Source: Aphanomyces cochlioides (lineage: Eukaryota; Oomycota; Saprolegniomycetes; Saprolegniales; Verrucalvaceae). From it: DNA of 64,000 nucleotides. Below, piece by piece: positions 20,964 to 30,984 of this stretch. The stretch is taken from NCBI GenBank assembly GCA_019828595.1, contig JAHQRK010000005.1, positions 186,001 through 250,000 of the forward strand. The letters are read 5' to 3'. The position numbers were made by a program, and so were the translations under genes. Numbering within the stretch: position 1 is the first letter of the stretch; each line of letters begins with the position of its first letter. The notes beneath the pieces were generated by a model. It worked only from the letters and a program-made list of their open reading frames with translations, did no database searches and was not told the DNA's origin.

Positions 20964-22170
20964 TTAGAGGGGGAAATGCGCGCGAATCTGCACATCGCGC
21001 TGCATGCTGTATCCGTCTTCAACGACGTCTTGGAACTTGGTGATGACGTTTTCCCGCGGTTCGTTTGCCTTGAGATCGTAGTGCATGAGCTCCCCCATCT
21101 CTTCGAGTGAGAGAGGCCCTTCGTTGTTGACGGGAGTGTACTGCAAGCAGGATTGCCGACAGAGCGTCATCCCTTGGCCAAAGTCGTCAAGAATCATCCT
21201 AACGTTACCCATCATTCAACACTCCATGCGGATCGACGCATACTGACCATCCAAAGCCATGCATGCGAGATACGCCATGCACGAGGGGGAACCGATCATC
21301 GTATGCGATCGTCGTCAACGTGATGACGATGCGCCGGTCGTCGCGATAAACGCCGGCCAGATTGAGGAGCTTTGACTTGACAGGGCCGTAATCGACACTG
21401 AAGTACACCATCTCGTCGTGCACCTTGTCGATGATCTAAGCGGCAATCATGCATCAATCGACTGCCCAAGTGTACCTGGACGGTGTGCTGCTGACTCGAG
21501 CTGATGTACAAGTCCCAAAGCACCGCCGCGACATCTCGGTAGTCCGCCGTGACGACGTACTGCGACCGCAACTGAATGGCTTCGAGACTCGTGCCGAGAT
21601 TGTCTTCGCCGAGATGGATCGTCGTGATCATTTGGTCTTGCAATCGACACGGCGACGGCTTCTCCGGGTAAGCAGCGAGCGCCATGTGATAGACTTTATC
21701 GCAGAGCCACATGTGGCAATATTTTCTGCATTCAGGATGACTCGGGAGCGCTCTCGCCGTCATGTGCGGTGTTCCCTGCTCTCCATTCAATATGAGCGCC
21801 AAACTTGCGCGCTTACCTGGAAGATGTTGGGACCATACACCCATGGAGACAGGATGGCCATGACCGCGTAGAGTTGCTGGCATCGGTCCTTGAGCGATTG
21901 CACTTCGGTGATCAGTCGTCGATTCGAGAGAACGGCGTGCTTGATCCTCGCGGGAAGAGCGGTCAAGTGAATCTTGTCGCGATCGACTTTGGTCTTGAGG
22001 AGTTCGTGGATCTGTCGCTGCAACTCGGTAACTTGGCGCTGTAAGTGGTCCTTCTCTGCTTTCTCACGCGCGCGCTGTTCCTGCTTTCTCCGCTTTGCAT
22101 TCTCGCGCACTTCTTGGAGTGACTTTCCACGCTGAGCCATGTTGACCACCGTCCGTGGTCGTTTGGGCAT
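20964..22170 (-). CDS. bZIP-like N-terminus plus conserved domain, family copy A
   Basis: Four exons (22170-21817, 21775-21476, 21435-21248, 21198-20964) with introns of 41, 40 and 49 bases give 358 residues. The start MPKRPRTVV lines up with MPTKSMRP of copy B. A basic stretch (RENAKRRKQEQRAREKAEK) is followed by a heptad-like coiled coil (HLQRQVTELQRQIHELL), resembling a bZIP. The rest is an unassigned conserved domain with the signature motifs PECRKYC, TIHLGEDNLGTSLEAIQLRS, MVYFSVDYGP, RMHGFGW and YTPVNNEGPLSLEE. Similar oomycete proteins are, as I recall, annotated in an M96 mating-specific family; that link is unverified. Exon lengths 300 and 188 are identical in copy B. Confidence 0.75.
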
Positions 22171-22804
22171 CTCCATGTGATGAAGAAATCGTACTGTAGC
22201 GAATCGTCTATTGCCGACCAACGCGAGAGCCTTTCCGACGACGAGGGCAAAGATCCCACACTGTCCATCCTTCTGGTCTCGGGGAGTCAAGTTTAGTGAC
22301 GTACCCATCCAGTGTACACAGTACTCGATGGAACAACCGGACCAAGAGAGAACATGGAAAAGCGAGCACATCTCATCTCCGCGCTGATTTCTCTGCATGT
22401 TGTGTGGATGGATCGCAAATGTCGATAGGGGCGTCAACGAAGACAGCAAGTCTCTCGCCGCCGCCTCTCGAAGCGAAAACACTCTTCCTGTAGTCCGCTG
22501 GGGGACAGTGGCACGACTGCGTGGCTGCAAATGTTCAACCCGTCACCCATCCATCTAAGCTAGTACTGTACACCCCATGCGTCAAGATGCTCACGAGATG
22601 GAGGACTCTTCCCTGGTCATTATGGATTCACATGAACAGCGCACGTCGACCAGACCCTTAGCCATTGACTATACGTCGAGGACGATCTGCGTCGTGTCGT
22701 CGTCGTGTTGTCACGCGTCTCGCAGGAGGAAGCAAGTCACGCACGATCTGTGACTCAACATGCATGTGATGGGGAGACCGTGAGTCACGAGTGGACACGC
22801 TCGT
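22171..22804. other. Intergenic between family copies A and B
   Basis: Upstream sequence of copy A. The frame of its first exon stays open up to 22530, but those residues show no similarity to copy B, so it is taken as 5' UTR or promoter. No other gene is seen. Confidence 0.5.
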
Positions 22805-24020
22805 TCAATGTATCTTGGTTGGAAAGTTGGCTCGAATGACGCGGTCGCGGTGCATCTCGTATCCGTCTTCGACCACGCCTTGGAACTTGTCAATGATGTT
22901 GTCGCGGTGTTCTCCAGGACGCAGTTCGAAGTCGACGAGGCGGCCGATCTCTTCGAGTGTCAACGGACGGTCCTTGTTGACTGGAGTGTACATGAGCCTT
23001 GATTGCTGGCATCGCGTGACGCGCTCGTCGACTTTGTCTAGGATCATCCTATTCCCCAGTTACGACTCGACCTTCATGCAGAGCAGCATACCATCCAAAT
23101 CCATGGACTCGGCATTCTCCATCCCCGATGGGAAATCGTTCGTCATAGGCGATCGTTGTGAATGTAACGATGATCCGATCGTCGAGGTCGAACCAGCCCG
23201 CAAGGTTGAGTTGCGTCGACTTCAACGGGCCGTACTCGATGCTAAAGTAGAGGAGGCCGTCGCGGACCAAGTCGATCGTCTAGAGCAGTGTCAGCGCGGA
23301 GTCGCGGACGCCAAGTGTGTACCTGGACTGTCAGCGGTGGGCTCGATTGGAGATAGGAGCGCCAGAGAACTTGAGCGACGTCTCTGTAGTTCCCATGGAC
23401 TGTGAATTGCGAGCGCAGTTGGATTGCATCGAGGCTTGTCCCCGCGGCGTCTTCTCCGAGATGGATGGTTGTCGTCATTCGGTCCTGCATGTCGAACGGA
23501 GATGGCTTGTCGGGAGTCGCAACGAGCGCCATGTTGAACACTTTCTCGCTGAGCCACTGGAGACAATACTTTCTGCACTCAGGATGGGCAAGCAGCGCGC
23601 TCTCCTTCATGTCTGCCCGCAACTTGGCGGAATCCAGCATGAGATCTCGATGGGGAAGAGTCGACTTACATGGAATATGCGCGGCCGAACCACCCACCAC
23701 GACAGGATCGGCAGAACACGCGCGATCTCTTCCAGTTGCTCTCGCATCGTCTTGTTATCACGGACAAGTCGTCGGTTCAACAAGATCGCCGCCCTGATTT
23801 CGTCCGGCACGCTCTTGAATCGCATCTCCCGCGCAGATTTCGAGTTAAGCAGTCGTTGCATCTGCATCTGCAGCTCGGCCACTTGGACTTTCAAGCAATC
23901 CTTCTCTGCTCTCTCCCTGGCGCGCTGTAGTTGCTTGCGGTGCTTGGCATTCTCCCGCACTTGTTCCTTCAACGGTCCAGAACATGAAGCATCGGTCGGG
24001 CGCATTGACTTGGTCGGCAT
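22805..24020 (-). CDS. bZIP-like N-terminus plus conserved domain, family copy B
   Basis: Tandem paralogue of copy A in the same orientation. Exons 24020-23670, 23622-23323, 23279-23092 and 23048-22805 (introns 47, 43, 43) give 360 residues. The first acceptor was chosen at 23622 because it restores the frame and gives IFH-LRADMKES, parallel to copy A. It has a basic region RENAKHRKQLQRARERAEK and a coiled coil with LQMQMQRLL. It shares PECRKYCLQWLSEKVFNMA, TIHLGEDAAGTSLDAIQLRS, LLYFSIEYGP, RVHGFGW and YTPVNKDRPLTLEEIG with copy A. Function is unknown; a transcription-factor role is an inference from the basic/coiled-coil start only. Confidence 0.75.
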
Positions 24021-24742
24021 TTTAGGCACGATCGTACTGTGTACCGACCATGTGCGACGTTGCAACGATCAATTGAAGGTTCTTGGGTGCAAGAGGAGCC
24101 TGTCCGGTGCGTAATCCACGGTGGATCGGCATCTCTTCTCTCTTGTTCGCGGTTGTGTTTAGTTATGCGCCACAAGAGTCGCAGCCATTGACGTGAACGA
24201 CAACACAGCGGAAGGATCTCATCATTGAAAGAGATGAGTTTTCGTGGACGTCCCTGCAGGTTTCAAGGACTGCGGAGGACTTGACAGGAGCTCGCCGAGA
24301 TTGAGGTCTGTGCGCTCTCCCAAGCGAGAATTGAAGCATTGGGAGGTGTGACGTCACCGCTGGACACTGTCGAGAGACTTCAACCCACTGACTTGACGGA
24401 ATGCCATTTGGATTAGATGCCAAGACGCCCCCAGCGAGACTATCATCGGTGACGACATACCAAGGAAGACCATCGAACACACTCCCTCGCTTCTTCGACA
24501 AAGATCGCCACCAACTCGATCATTCCAACCAACTCCTGTATTCACCCTCGTCGACCTCGTCAAGCCCGACACTCGTACGACGAAAAAGCCAGCCGAGCGA
24601 GCCTCATCAAGGAGACGGAAGCACACAGTCAACATATCAACAACTGCGGCACAGACACCGCCGTGGATCCGTTCGTCGACCACACCGCCATGGTGTTCTA
24701 GTGTTGTGCTTTTATTTGCATAAAATTTGACTTCAGTATGAG
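24021..24742. other. No gene supported
   Basis: Open stretches on both strands (for example 24401-24730 plus, 24354-24683 minus) lack motifs or consistent splice structure. The region contains the promoter of copy B and the upstream flank of the first tRNA-Leu gene. Confidence 0.4.
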
Positions 24743-24820
24743 GACATGATGGCCGAGTGGTCTAAGGCGCTGGTTTTAGGCACCAGTCTTCGGGCGTGGG
24801 TTCAAATCCCACTCATGTCA
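24743..24820 (+). tRNA. tRNA-Leu (anticodon UAG)
   Basis: 78-base cloverleaf without encoded CCA. The acceptor stem GACATGA pairs with TCATGTC, the discriminator is A, the anticodon loop TTTAGGC carries TAG, there is a short class II variable arm, and the T loop is TTCAAAT. Internal A and B boxes are present, and a TTTT terminator follows at 24824-24827. The coding sequence is identical to the minus-strand copy at 25218-25295. Confidence 0.95.
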
Positions 24821-25217
24821 ACACTTTTCCCGTCAATTTTTGTCTAAAAATAGCACCACTCCACTTCCTCCTTGGAGGATCCAGCCATGTGCGTCTCCAC
24901 GAGCGATGGTTGTCATCGTCAGATCATTTCTATGGCCATAGTCAATTGCCTCCACGGACAATCAAACAATCCATCGCTGATTCACACTGAATCAGCCGCG
25001 CTTTGACCTGACCACCGATGGAGGACATTTTAGTCAAAATGTCGGCGAAAAACTGCCTTTTCTCGTAAAACAAGTGATATCAAGGCACATCTTCCCACCA
25101 AAGCCACAGACAATGTACGGTGAACCGCGTGGTGCTGCCACAGTTAATAGAAGTGTCATTCTTCCCGTGTCGAGTGGCTTTCTTCCATGAAAAGATCTCA
25201 AAAGAGGGGAAAAGTGT
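24821..25217. other. Spacer between inverted tRNA-Leu genes
   Basis: About 400 bases without a gene. The first 11 bases on each side (ACACTTTTCCC as read downstream of each tRNA) are the same, so the inverted repeat extends slightly past the tRNA ends. Confidence 0.5.
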
Positions 25218-25295
25218 TGACATGAGTGGGATTTGAACCCACGCCCGAAGACTGGTGCCTAAAACCAGCGCCTTAGACCACTCGGCCATCATGTC
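25218..25295 (-). tRNA. tRNA-Leu (anticodon UAG), inverted copy
   Basis: Identical in sequence to the tRNA at 24743-24820 but on the opposite strand and converging with it. It has the same A/B boxes, anticodon TAG and downstream TTTT. The 5' flanks of the two genes differ, while the 3' flanks match for about 11 bases. Confidence 0.95.
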
Positions 25296-25384
25296 TCGAC
25301 ATTAATTAAAAATATTTGTAAATTATTACGCTTGAAGTAGACATCGAATTTTGACAAGCATCGACGTCGTTGACATCGCCTTAG

Positions 25385-25654
25385 ATCAATCGCAGCAACG
25401 CCGTCCATGGCCTGACGGCACTCATGCAAGCCGCAGCGTCCAACGAGTTAGCAGCCGCTCGCTTGCTTCTTCGCCACGAAGCAAATCCATATCTCAGTGT
25501 ACACGTGGCCTTTCATGCATTTCAAACTCACGTCCTGCGGGGGCTCCAGTCGCATGCAAAGCTCACAGCTGGAGACATGGCCCGGAGCCGCGGGTTTCAC
25601 CGCATGGCAATGGATGATGATGCCATCCGTGAAAACGAGAGATTGTGGCTGTAA
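25385..25654 (+). pseudogene. Ankyrin-repeat fragment, 5' end missing
   Basis: A plus-strand stretch encodes about one and a half ankyrin repeats: GLTALMQAAASNELAAARLL, then LLRHEANPYLS and LTAGDMARSRGFHRM, ending at a stop at 25652-25654. It is preceded by a splice-acceptor-like TTAG at 25381-25384 with no identifiable upstream exon. A stop-free 51-base GT-AG segment (25499-25549) could be an intron. It is either the last exon of a gene whose first exons are not recognisable or a displaced fragment. It nearly abuts the 3' end of the convergent gene at 25660. Confidence 0.45.
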
Positions 25655-25659
25655 CTAAG

Positions 25660-26982
25660 TTAATTATCGAGTGGGACTTGCCTTGTATCAACAGCATTGC
25701 TTTCTGTTGCGTGCGTGGGTTTCGTGGATGTTGTGGGCTTCCATGCGGATGGAAGACCGCCTTCAAAGGATTCGTAGCCGTATTGCGCGGCGGTAGAGGC
25801 CCCCGTGGTGTACATGAAGCTGTCTGTGTTGTCGCTGCTGCTCGAGTAGGTTGTATCGGAGAGTGGCCCTCTTGACAAGGTTTTGATGGCTTCAGTGGAT
25901 GCATGGGCTAGTGTCGAGCGGCTGGACTGCTGCGTCGAGTCGGTGCCTTGAACTGTCGCATGGTTGGTGCCGTTGGTAGTCGCCGCGCTGCGAACGCTTC
26001 CGACGACAGCTCCGGTCGTTGTCTTGGCTTCACTTGACGACGCAAACGATGGCTGGGCTTTGTTTGAGTCCATGGTGGTGTACGTATTGCTCTGGCGGTT
26101 TTCAGACGTGGAAATGCCGTCGCTGGAGGACATGACGACTGCTTGTGTTGAGCTTTGGTCAGCCTTGGTCGAGGCAATCTCATGGTAGTCGGACGTCGCG
26201 TCGTGTGAATGAATCATATCCGAGAGCTTGACGGTCGGACTCGTCGCTGCCTTTGGTGGAGACATGTTTGCATCTGTCAATGGAATGAGATCGCTCTGGA
26301 CGGGACCGACGTCGTCTCCAAGGTGGGAGCCATTCGTGACCGCTTGACGGGAATCATCCGTCGTGTACATGTTGGAGATCGTGTAGTCCGAGGGGTACAT
26401 GAGCGCGAGCGAGTCGTTTGCACTGGTCGTCGTGCACTCGACAAAGTTGGATTCTGCCGTCACGATGAAGCAAGTGTCGTTGTCGTTGGATTGCATGGAA
26501 TCATTGAGAGGATTCTGCCGTCGATTCGTCGGCCAGGACGGACTTGGATCTTCCAGCAGCGGAGGATTCAAGAACGAGTGGCTCGTGACATCTTGAAGCA
26601 TTTGCGTTCCAACGAGCGAGGTCCGTCTTGCTGTCACATCGGATGGATGCATCGCATACTGACAAGGTCGTGGATGTCCTTTGTTCGATCCACTTGAGCG
26701 TCGCTCGCTTCGCTGGCCACGTTCTCGTCGACGGTGGTACAAGGACAGGATAAAGATGAGCAAAAGCGCCGGCAACGTCCCAGCTACGATCGCAATCCAT
26801 GGAAACGACGACGTTGCAGTCCGTTGTGTCTGCGCCGTTGTCGATGGCGTGACGCTCTTTCCAGCTAGCTGTGGCGGCGACGTCGTTGTGGCGTTCAATC
26901 CAGCCGTGGAGTCTCTTTCTGTCGACGCATTCTGGGCCAAGGCCACCACGGCCATCGTGAGAATCCCCGCGATGATTCGCAT
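25660..26982 (-). CDS. Mucin-like single-pass membrane protein 1
   Basis: A 440-residue single-exon protein of type I layout. A signal peptide (MRIIAGILTMAVVALAQ) precedes a short Ser/Thr-rich ectodomain to about residue 58. One transmembrane helix follows (WIAIVAGTLPALLLIFILSL) with a basic stop-transfer segment (YHRRRERGQR), then a long Ser/Thr-rich cytoplasmic tail of about 350 residues without a known domain. The tail has repeated short Tyr/Ser/Thr elements (MYTTDDS, NTYTTMDS, FMYTTGAS) that could be phosphorylation or adaptor sites (inference). It is the first of six single-pass membrane genes on the minus strand between 25.6 and 37.4 kb. The family is not recognised. Confidence 0.75.
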   Translation of the reverse strand: MRIIAGILTMAVVALAQNASTERDSTAGLNATTTSPPQLAGKSVTPSTTAQTQRTATSSFPWIAIVAGTLPALLLIFILSLYHRRRERGQRSERRSSGSNKGHPRPCQYAMHPSDVTARRTSLVGTQMLQDVTSHSFLNPPLLEDPSPSWPTNRRQNPLNDSMQSNDNDTCFIVTAESNFVECTTTSANDSLALMYPSDYTISNMYTTDDSRQAVTNGSHLGDDVGPVQSDLIPLTDANMSPPKAATSPTVKLSDMIHSHDATSDYHEIASTKADQSSTQAVVMSSSDGISTSENRQSNTYTTMDSNKAQPSFASSSEAKTTTGAVVGSVRSAATTNGTNHATVQGTDSTQQSSRSTLAHASTEAIKTLSRGPLSDTTYSSSSDNTDSFMYTTGASTAAQYGYESFEGGLPSAWKPTTSTKPTHATESNAVDTRQVPLDN

Positions 26983-27465
26983 CTTGGTATCTCTCCGACT
27001 GGGCCATGCACTGTCGGAAGATTTAGTCGAAAAAATGCAATTTCAAGCTTTGTATACTAAAACCAAGTCAAAATTGCGCAGGCACCCATATAAAATGACT
27101 GGCTCGTCAATTAGACTTGAAATTTGTAAAGTTCAATGAACTCGGATACAACTCATATTGAAAAATGTTGTCTCGTGGATGATGGGTTGTCGTTTGGCTC
27201 TAATTTCGTTGCGACGCGACTGCAGTGGATCGTCAATCGCAGCCGAAAAAGCGTCTCGAGCCAAGGACTGTCCTGCCGCCCCGGCCGCGTGACGGCGTGT
27301 CTGATTGTGTCGAGCGTACAAGGTAGAAAGATCGGATTTGACCATGGCCACACAATTCAAGAGTCAAGTTCGAGTCCTCTGCTGTCAAGCTAGAGAGGGA
27401 AGATGAGTACGTTGGTGGTTGTGCTTTGATTTAAATTATCGCTAGACTATCAAGGGAATGAGTGG
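26983..27465. other. Intergenic, no gene supported
   Basis: Open stretches at 27133-27393 on both strands have no features. It holds the promoter of membrane protein 1. Confidence 0.45.
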
Positions 27466-28008
27466 CTATACGTGTCTGCTTGAGTCTGGAATGAGCGTGA
27501 CGAAGGGATTCGAGTCAGCCATGTCGATGCCAAGGCTTGAAATGTCAGCGACGGATCTTGACGAGAGTTCCGAGACGAGAGATTGCCGGACGTGGATCCG
27601 ACTCCCGCATTCAAGTGATTTCCAAGTGAACAAGTCGATGCTCGCAGCGTCGTGGTCTCCATCTTCCAAGATTGCGACGCTGCGATCTGTACACAGGATA
27701 TTGCTCTCGCGGCCCAACTTGATGAACCGATTTGACGGCCGTTCCGAGAGCGTCGGGATATTCTGCACGGGCGTCTTCACGGCTGAAAACGACCGCGTCA
27801 TCGTCGTGGAGGAGAGCTCGCGTAGACGTAGCTGGCGCTGGTGAAGGTACCATCGGAGACACATGACGCCAAAGCACGAGACGATCAAAATGACCAACAA
27901 CGTTCCGAGGACCCACGGCAAGGCATCCCCAGCCATTGTAGCGTCTGCGGCATCCTTTCCGGCGACCATGGCGACGATCGACGCGACCAAAAGAACAGCT
28001 AGCAGCAT
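27466..28008 (-). CDS. Single-pass membrane protein 2 (short ectodomain)
   Basis: 180 residues from the ATG at 28008, chosen because it starts a clear signal peptide (MLLAVLLVASIVAMVAG); an upstream in-frame ATG at 28095 would bury it. The ectodomain is only about 16 residues (KDAADATMAGDALP). The transmembrane helix (WVLGTLLVILIVSCFGVMCL) is followed by a basic RWYLHQRQLRLR segment. The cytoplasmic tail of about 125 residues is Ser-rich (SLVSELSSRSVADISSLG) and without a known domain. It lacks the Thr/Pro mucin segment of its neighbours but shares their layout and orientation. Function is unknown. Confidence 0.7.
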   Translation of the reverse strand: MLLAVLLVASIVAMVAGKDAADATMAGDALPWVLGTLLVILIVSCFGVMCLRWYLHQRQLRLRELSSTTMTRSFSAVKTPVQNIPTLSERPSNRFIKLGRESNILCTDRSVAILEDGDHDAASIDLFTWKSLECGSRIHVRQSLVSELSSRSVADISSLGIDMADSNPFVTLIPDSSRHV

Positions 28009-28484
28009 GTTATCCCTGGAGAAGATTGCAAATCTAAGAATGTGAGAGATGGGCCATCTATAATCATTGTAACTGCTAGCCGTTACATATCGCACCTGGC
28101 CGTTTCGCCATATAAACTCAAGCTGGAACGATGGAACAATGCAATGGTCTTCTCGCTGTTTTTCGCTCTCTGCACTGCGTAGGGAATGGCCGACGCGGTA
28201 AGAGATTCCTCAGTCGAATGTTCCGTCCGCGGACTCCTGGCGACTTTCTGGACGCATAGCCCATGGCGCAGGTTCGCCGGAGATTTTGACACCAGCCCAT
28301 GCTAGATGAATGCATATCACCAGCGTGTAAATAAATACACGATCGAGCCTCTGTAGCTTTCTCTCCAGTGCCTTGGCTCGTCAGCAGCGAGCTGTAGGCC
28401 ATGGGGGAGTCGACGTTGTGCAAGGTGGAATTGTTTGGCAAATATAAAAAACAAGTCTATCGGAGTAGAAGGTCCTATCACTAA
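28009..28484. other. Intergenic, no gene supported
   Basis: Minus-strand open stretches at 28083-28441 have no recognised motifs and overlap each other in different frames. It lies between membrane protein 2 and the 3' end of the riboflavin gene. Confidence 0.45.
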
Positions 28485-29763
28485 TTAGTTGATGGGCAAC
28501 GTTTCAAATCGCTCGACGGTGATGCCAAAGCCCTTCGTGTCAAAGAGAGGAGCGTTCGCAGCGAGGAGAACGACCGATGTGGCGCCCAACTCTTGGAGGA
28601 TTTGCATGCTCATGCCGAAAATACTTTGTTGGGCCATCAATTCGCCACTCACGTCGACCAAACCTAGAATTGCCAGCGTGAGCGCCACGAGTGGCAAGGA
28701 TGGAGTATTACCTTCGTAGCCAGGAACGAACACAATCACGCCGGCGGGATTTGCTTGCTTCGACATGTATTGATGGGCGAATTGCGCTTCCAAATTGCCT
28801 TCGAGCGTGCCTTGCACCAAATGCACCAAAGTGCCTTGCGCCGTCACGTTGCCGACAACCAATGCGTCATATCTAGCCATGAAAAATGCCAAGTGAACTT
28901 TCAGCTCCATGGAGAAAGGCAGTACCGCTGGGCGTCGAAAGTGGAGCCAAACGTGATTTTAGTCGCAGCGCCAAACGGCGTGGCCAACGTCTTTGGCTCC
29001 GAAATCCGTCGGACAACTAGAAAAATGCACAACGTCAGCACAAAGTCGGCAATGAAGATCTCTACCTCGTTCCGTCGAGAAGCGGTAGCGAATTAAGTCG
29101 GAAATGGTAATCAAATGGAGCTTGTGCGTCTCGGCAAACACTTGGAGCTGAGGACGACGCATCATGCGACCATTGTCGTCGTTGATTTCACAAATAAAGG
29201 CAGCAGGAGAGCAGCCAGCAAGACGAGCCAAATCCACAGACGCTTCAGTGTGGCCAGCTACACAACGTGCAATTAGAATGCAATTCGACAAGAGAGGTAG
29301 TCATACCACGGGCAAGGACACCACCATCCACGGAAACAAGAGGGAAAACATGGCCAGGGCGGTTAAATCCCGAGGCTTTCACGCTGGGATCAGCCAAAGC
29401 GCGGATCGTACGAGCACGGTCGGCGGCAGAAATGCCCGTCGTGTTGCCTTCGTCGAGATCGACCGTGACTGTGAATTTACACTTGCGGACTTCAGTGTTG
29501 TTGGGGACCATCATGGGCAATTGGAGTTCGTTGCAGCGATCGACAGTCAATGGCGCGCAGATCACACCACTGGAATATCGGATCATAAACGCCAAGGATT
29601 CTTCCGTCGCTTTTTCAGCCGCGGTGATCAAATCCCCTTCGTTTTCACGGTCTTCGTTGTCCATGACGACGACAAAATGGCCCTCGCGGATCGCTTCGAG
29701 AGCTTCCGGCACAGTCGACGTTCCGCGGTTGGTAGTAGTAGCAGCCACTGACGGAGAGCACAT
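28485..29763 (-). CDS. 3,4-dihydroxy-2-butanone 4-phosphate synthase with degenerate GTP cyclohydrolase II domain
   Basis: Riboflavin pathway: the DHBP synthase (RibB) domain converts ribulose 5-phosphate to 3,4-dihydroxy-2-butanone 4-phosphate. Four exons (29763-29307, 29257-29066, 29016-28926, 28872-28485) with introns 49, 49 and 53 give 375 residues. RibB motifs are intact: VVMDNEDRENEGDLI, VSVDGGVLARAGHTEASVDL across the first intron, and CEINDDNGRM. The C-terminal half follows the fold order of GTP cyclohydrolase II, ending in LQELGATSVVLLAANAP. It lacks the Cys zinc ligands and the catalytic Cys/Arg region, so it should not be active as RibA. The start is uncertain: an upstream ATG at 29873 could begin a short first exon. 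Confidence 0.85.
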
Positions 29764-29873
29764 AATTAAGAGAAGGACCGAGCCGGTGGCACGTACTTTG
29801 AGTTGTGAGAGAGGAAGACACGAGATGGGTTCACCGCCGTCTGCTCCAATCGGTGTGCTGTTGACGTTAACAT

Positions 29874-30984
29874 TTTAATTTAGTCATCACTAACAATTAG
29901 CGACCAAAATGCCTTCGCATTCATGTTATATGGCCTCTGGATAATTCAACTATACAAACCTTCATATTAAATTCATCATGCATGCATCACGAACACTCTC
30001 AACGAGACAGAACACATTTGACTTTGGCTCTCTCCTAGCGCTGTAAAGCAATCTATAACAGCGATAAGAGCACTGCAGCATTGCTATGAATCTATTGCTC
30101 TAAGCAGTGTATCTTTCAAAGCAGAGCAAAAATGAGGACTCACGTGTTTACTGTACATGTACAAACTTATAGTACCGCTGGAGGAAAAGTTCGAAACAAC
30201 GACATGGCTCATCTCAAGTTTGTTGAAAACAGAGACATCTTGAGTAGTTCATGCGATAGTTGCTGGCCTTTAGCCCAGAGGAACACGTTGATACGAGCTG
30301 GATTACTATTTGATGTGATTACGACTTCAGCTGTGGAGTGTCGAGTCGGCATCATCATCATTCTCGACGACCTCAATATGGTCGTCATTTGTTATTACAG
30401 GATTCGCAAAAGATGTCAATAATTAGTCGCCAATTGTTACTAGGTTCCCATACCATTGCCAACGAGAAGAGCAAAAAAACCCTCGCAATTCCTGACAATG
30501 CGACCATGGACTCCTTCGAACACACTTGTATTCTCTCGTGTTCTCGCGCTATCTTAAACTCCAAACCACTACATCTCGAAGTCGATCCTTCACGAAGTTC
30601 AACAGATTCATCATCCACAATCCCACGATCTAAACCCTACACCCCAACTAATCTAAACCCTCACCCCAACCCCCCAACCCCTCCAAACCATTTCAAGCCT
30701 CCTAACGTATAACAGCTCGTCAATAGCAATCTCATTGTCTTTTATCATTTGTCTCATCCAATTATACACATAAGCAAGCAATTGGACCCTAGTTGTGTTG
30801 AATCTTCACAGAGGTCATTTCTTATCTCATTTTAACCCCTGCACCCCTAAATAGTTATAAACCCCTGCACTCCCTGGAATTCTGTGGAGTGCGACTGTTT
30901 TTAGGTCGTCAAGGTGAAGAAGATCCTTCCAAGGAAGCTCCTTCGGTGGAAGATCCTTCTCGAAGATGATGATGGTGACGATTA
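29874..30984. other. Intergenic with telomere-like tract; no gene seen
   Basis: 1.1 kb without a supported gene. The tract at 30629-30690 contains two CTAAACCC units in C-rich DNA, and 30828-30880 has ACCCCTAAAT and further C-rich repeats; both resemble degenerate complements of TTTAGGG. Confidence 0.5.

Noticed and set aside
23317..24114. 265-codon plus-strand frame opposite family copy B
   Set aside because: Copy B on the minus strand has paralogues with conserved introns; this frame crosses those introns and has no similarity to anything recognised.
26209..26697. Plus-strand open frames opposite membrane protein 1
   Set aside because: Shadow of the Ser/Thr-rich minus-strand gene; no motifs and no independent start context.
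28118..28441. Minus-strand open frames between membrane protein 2 and the riboflavin gene as a seventh cluster member
   Set aside because: No signal peptide, transmembrane helix or Ser/Thr tail; two frames overlap and neither has coding character.
29164..29878. Two plus-strand open frames opposite the riboflavin gene (29164-29751 and 29267-29878)
   Set aside because: Antisense to intact DHBP synthase motifs; they ignore the minus-strand intron positions.
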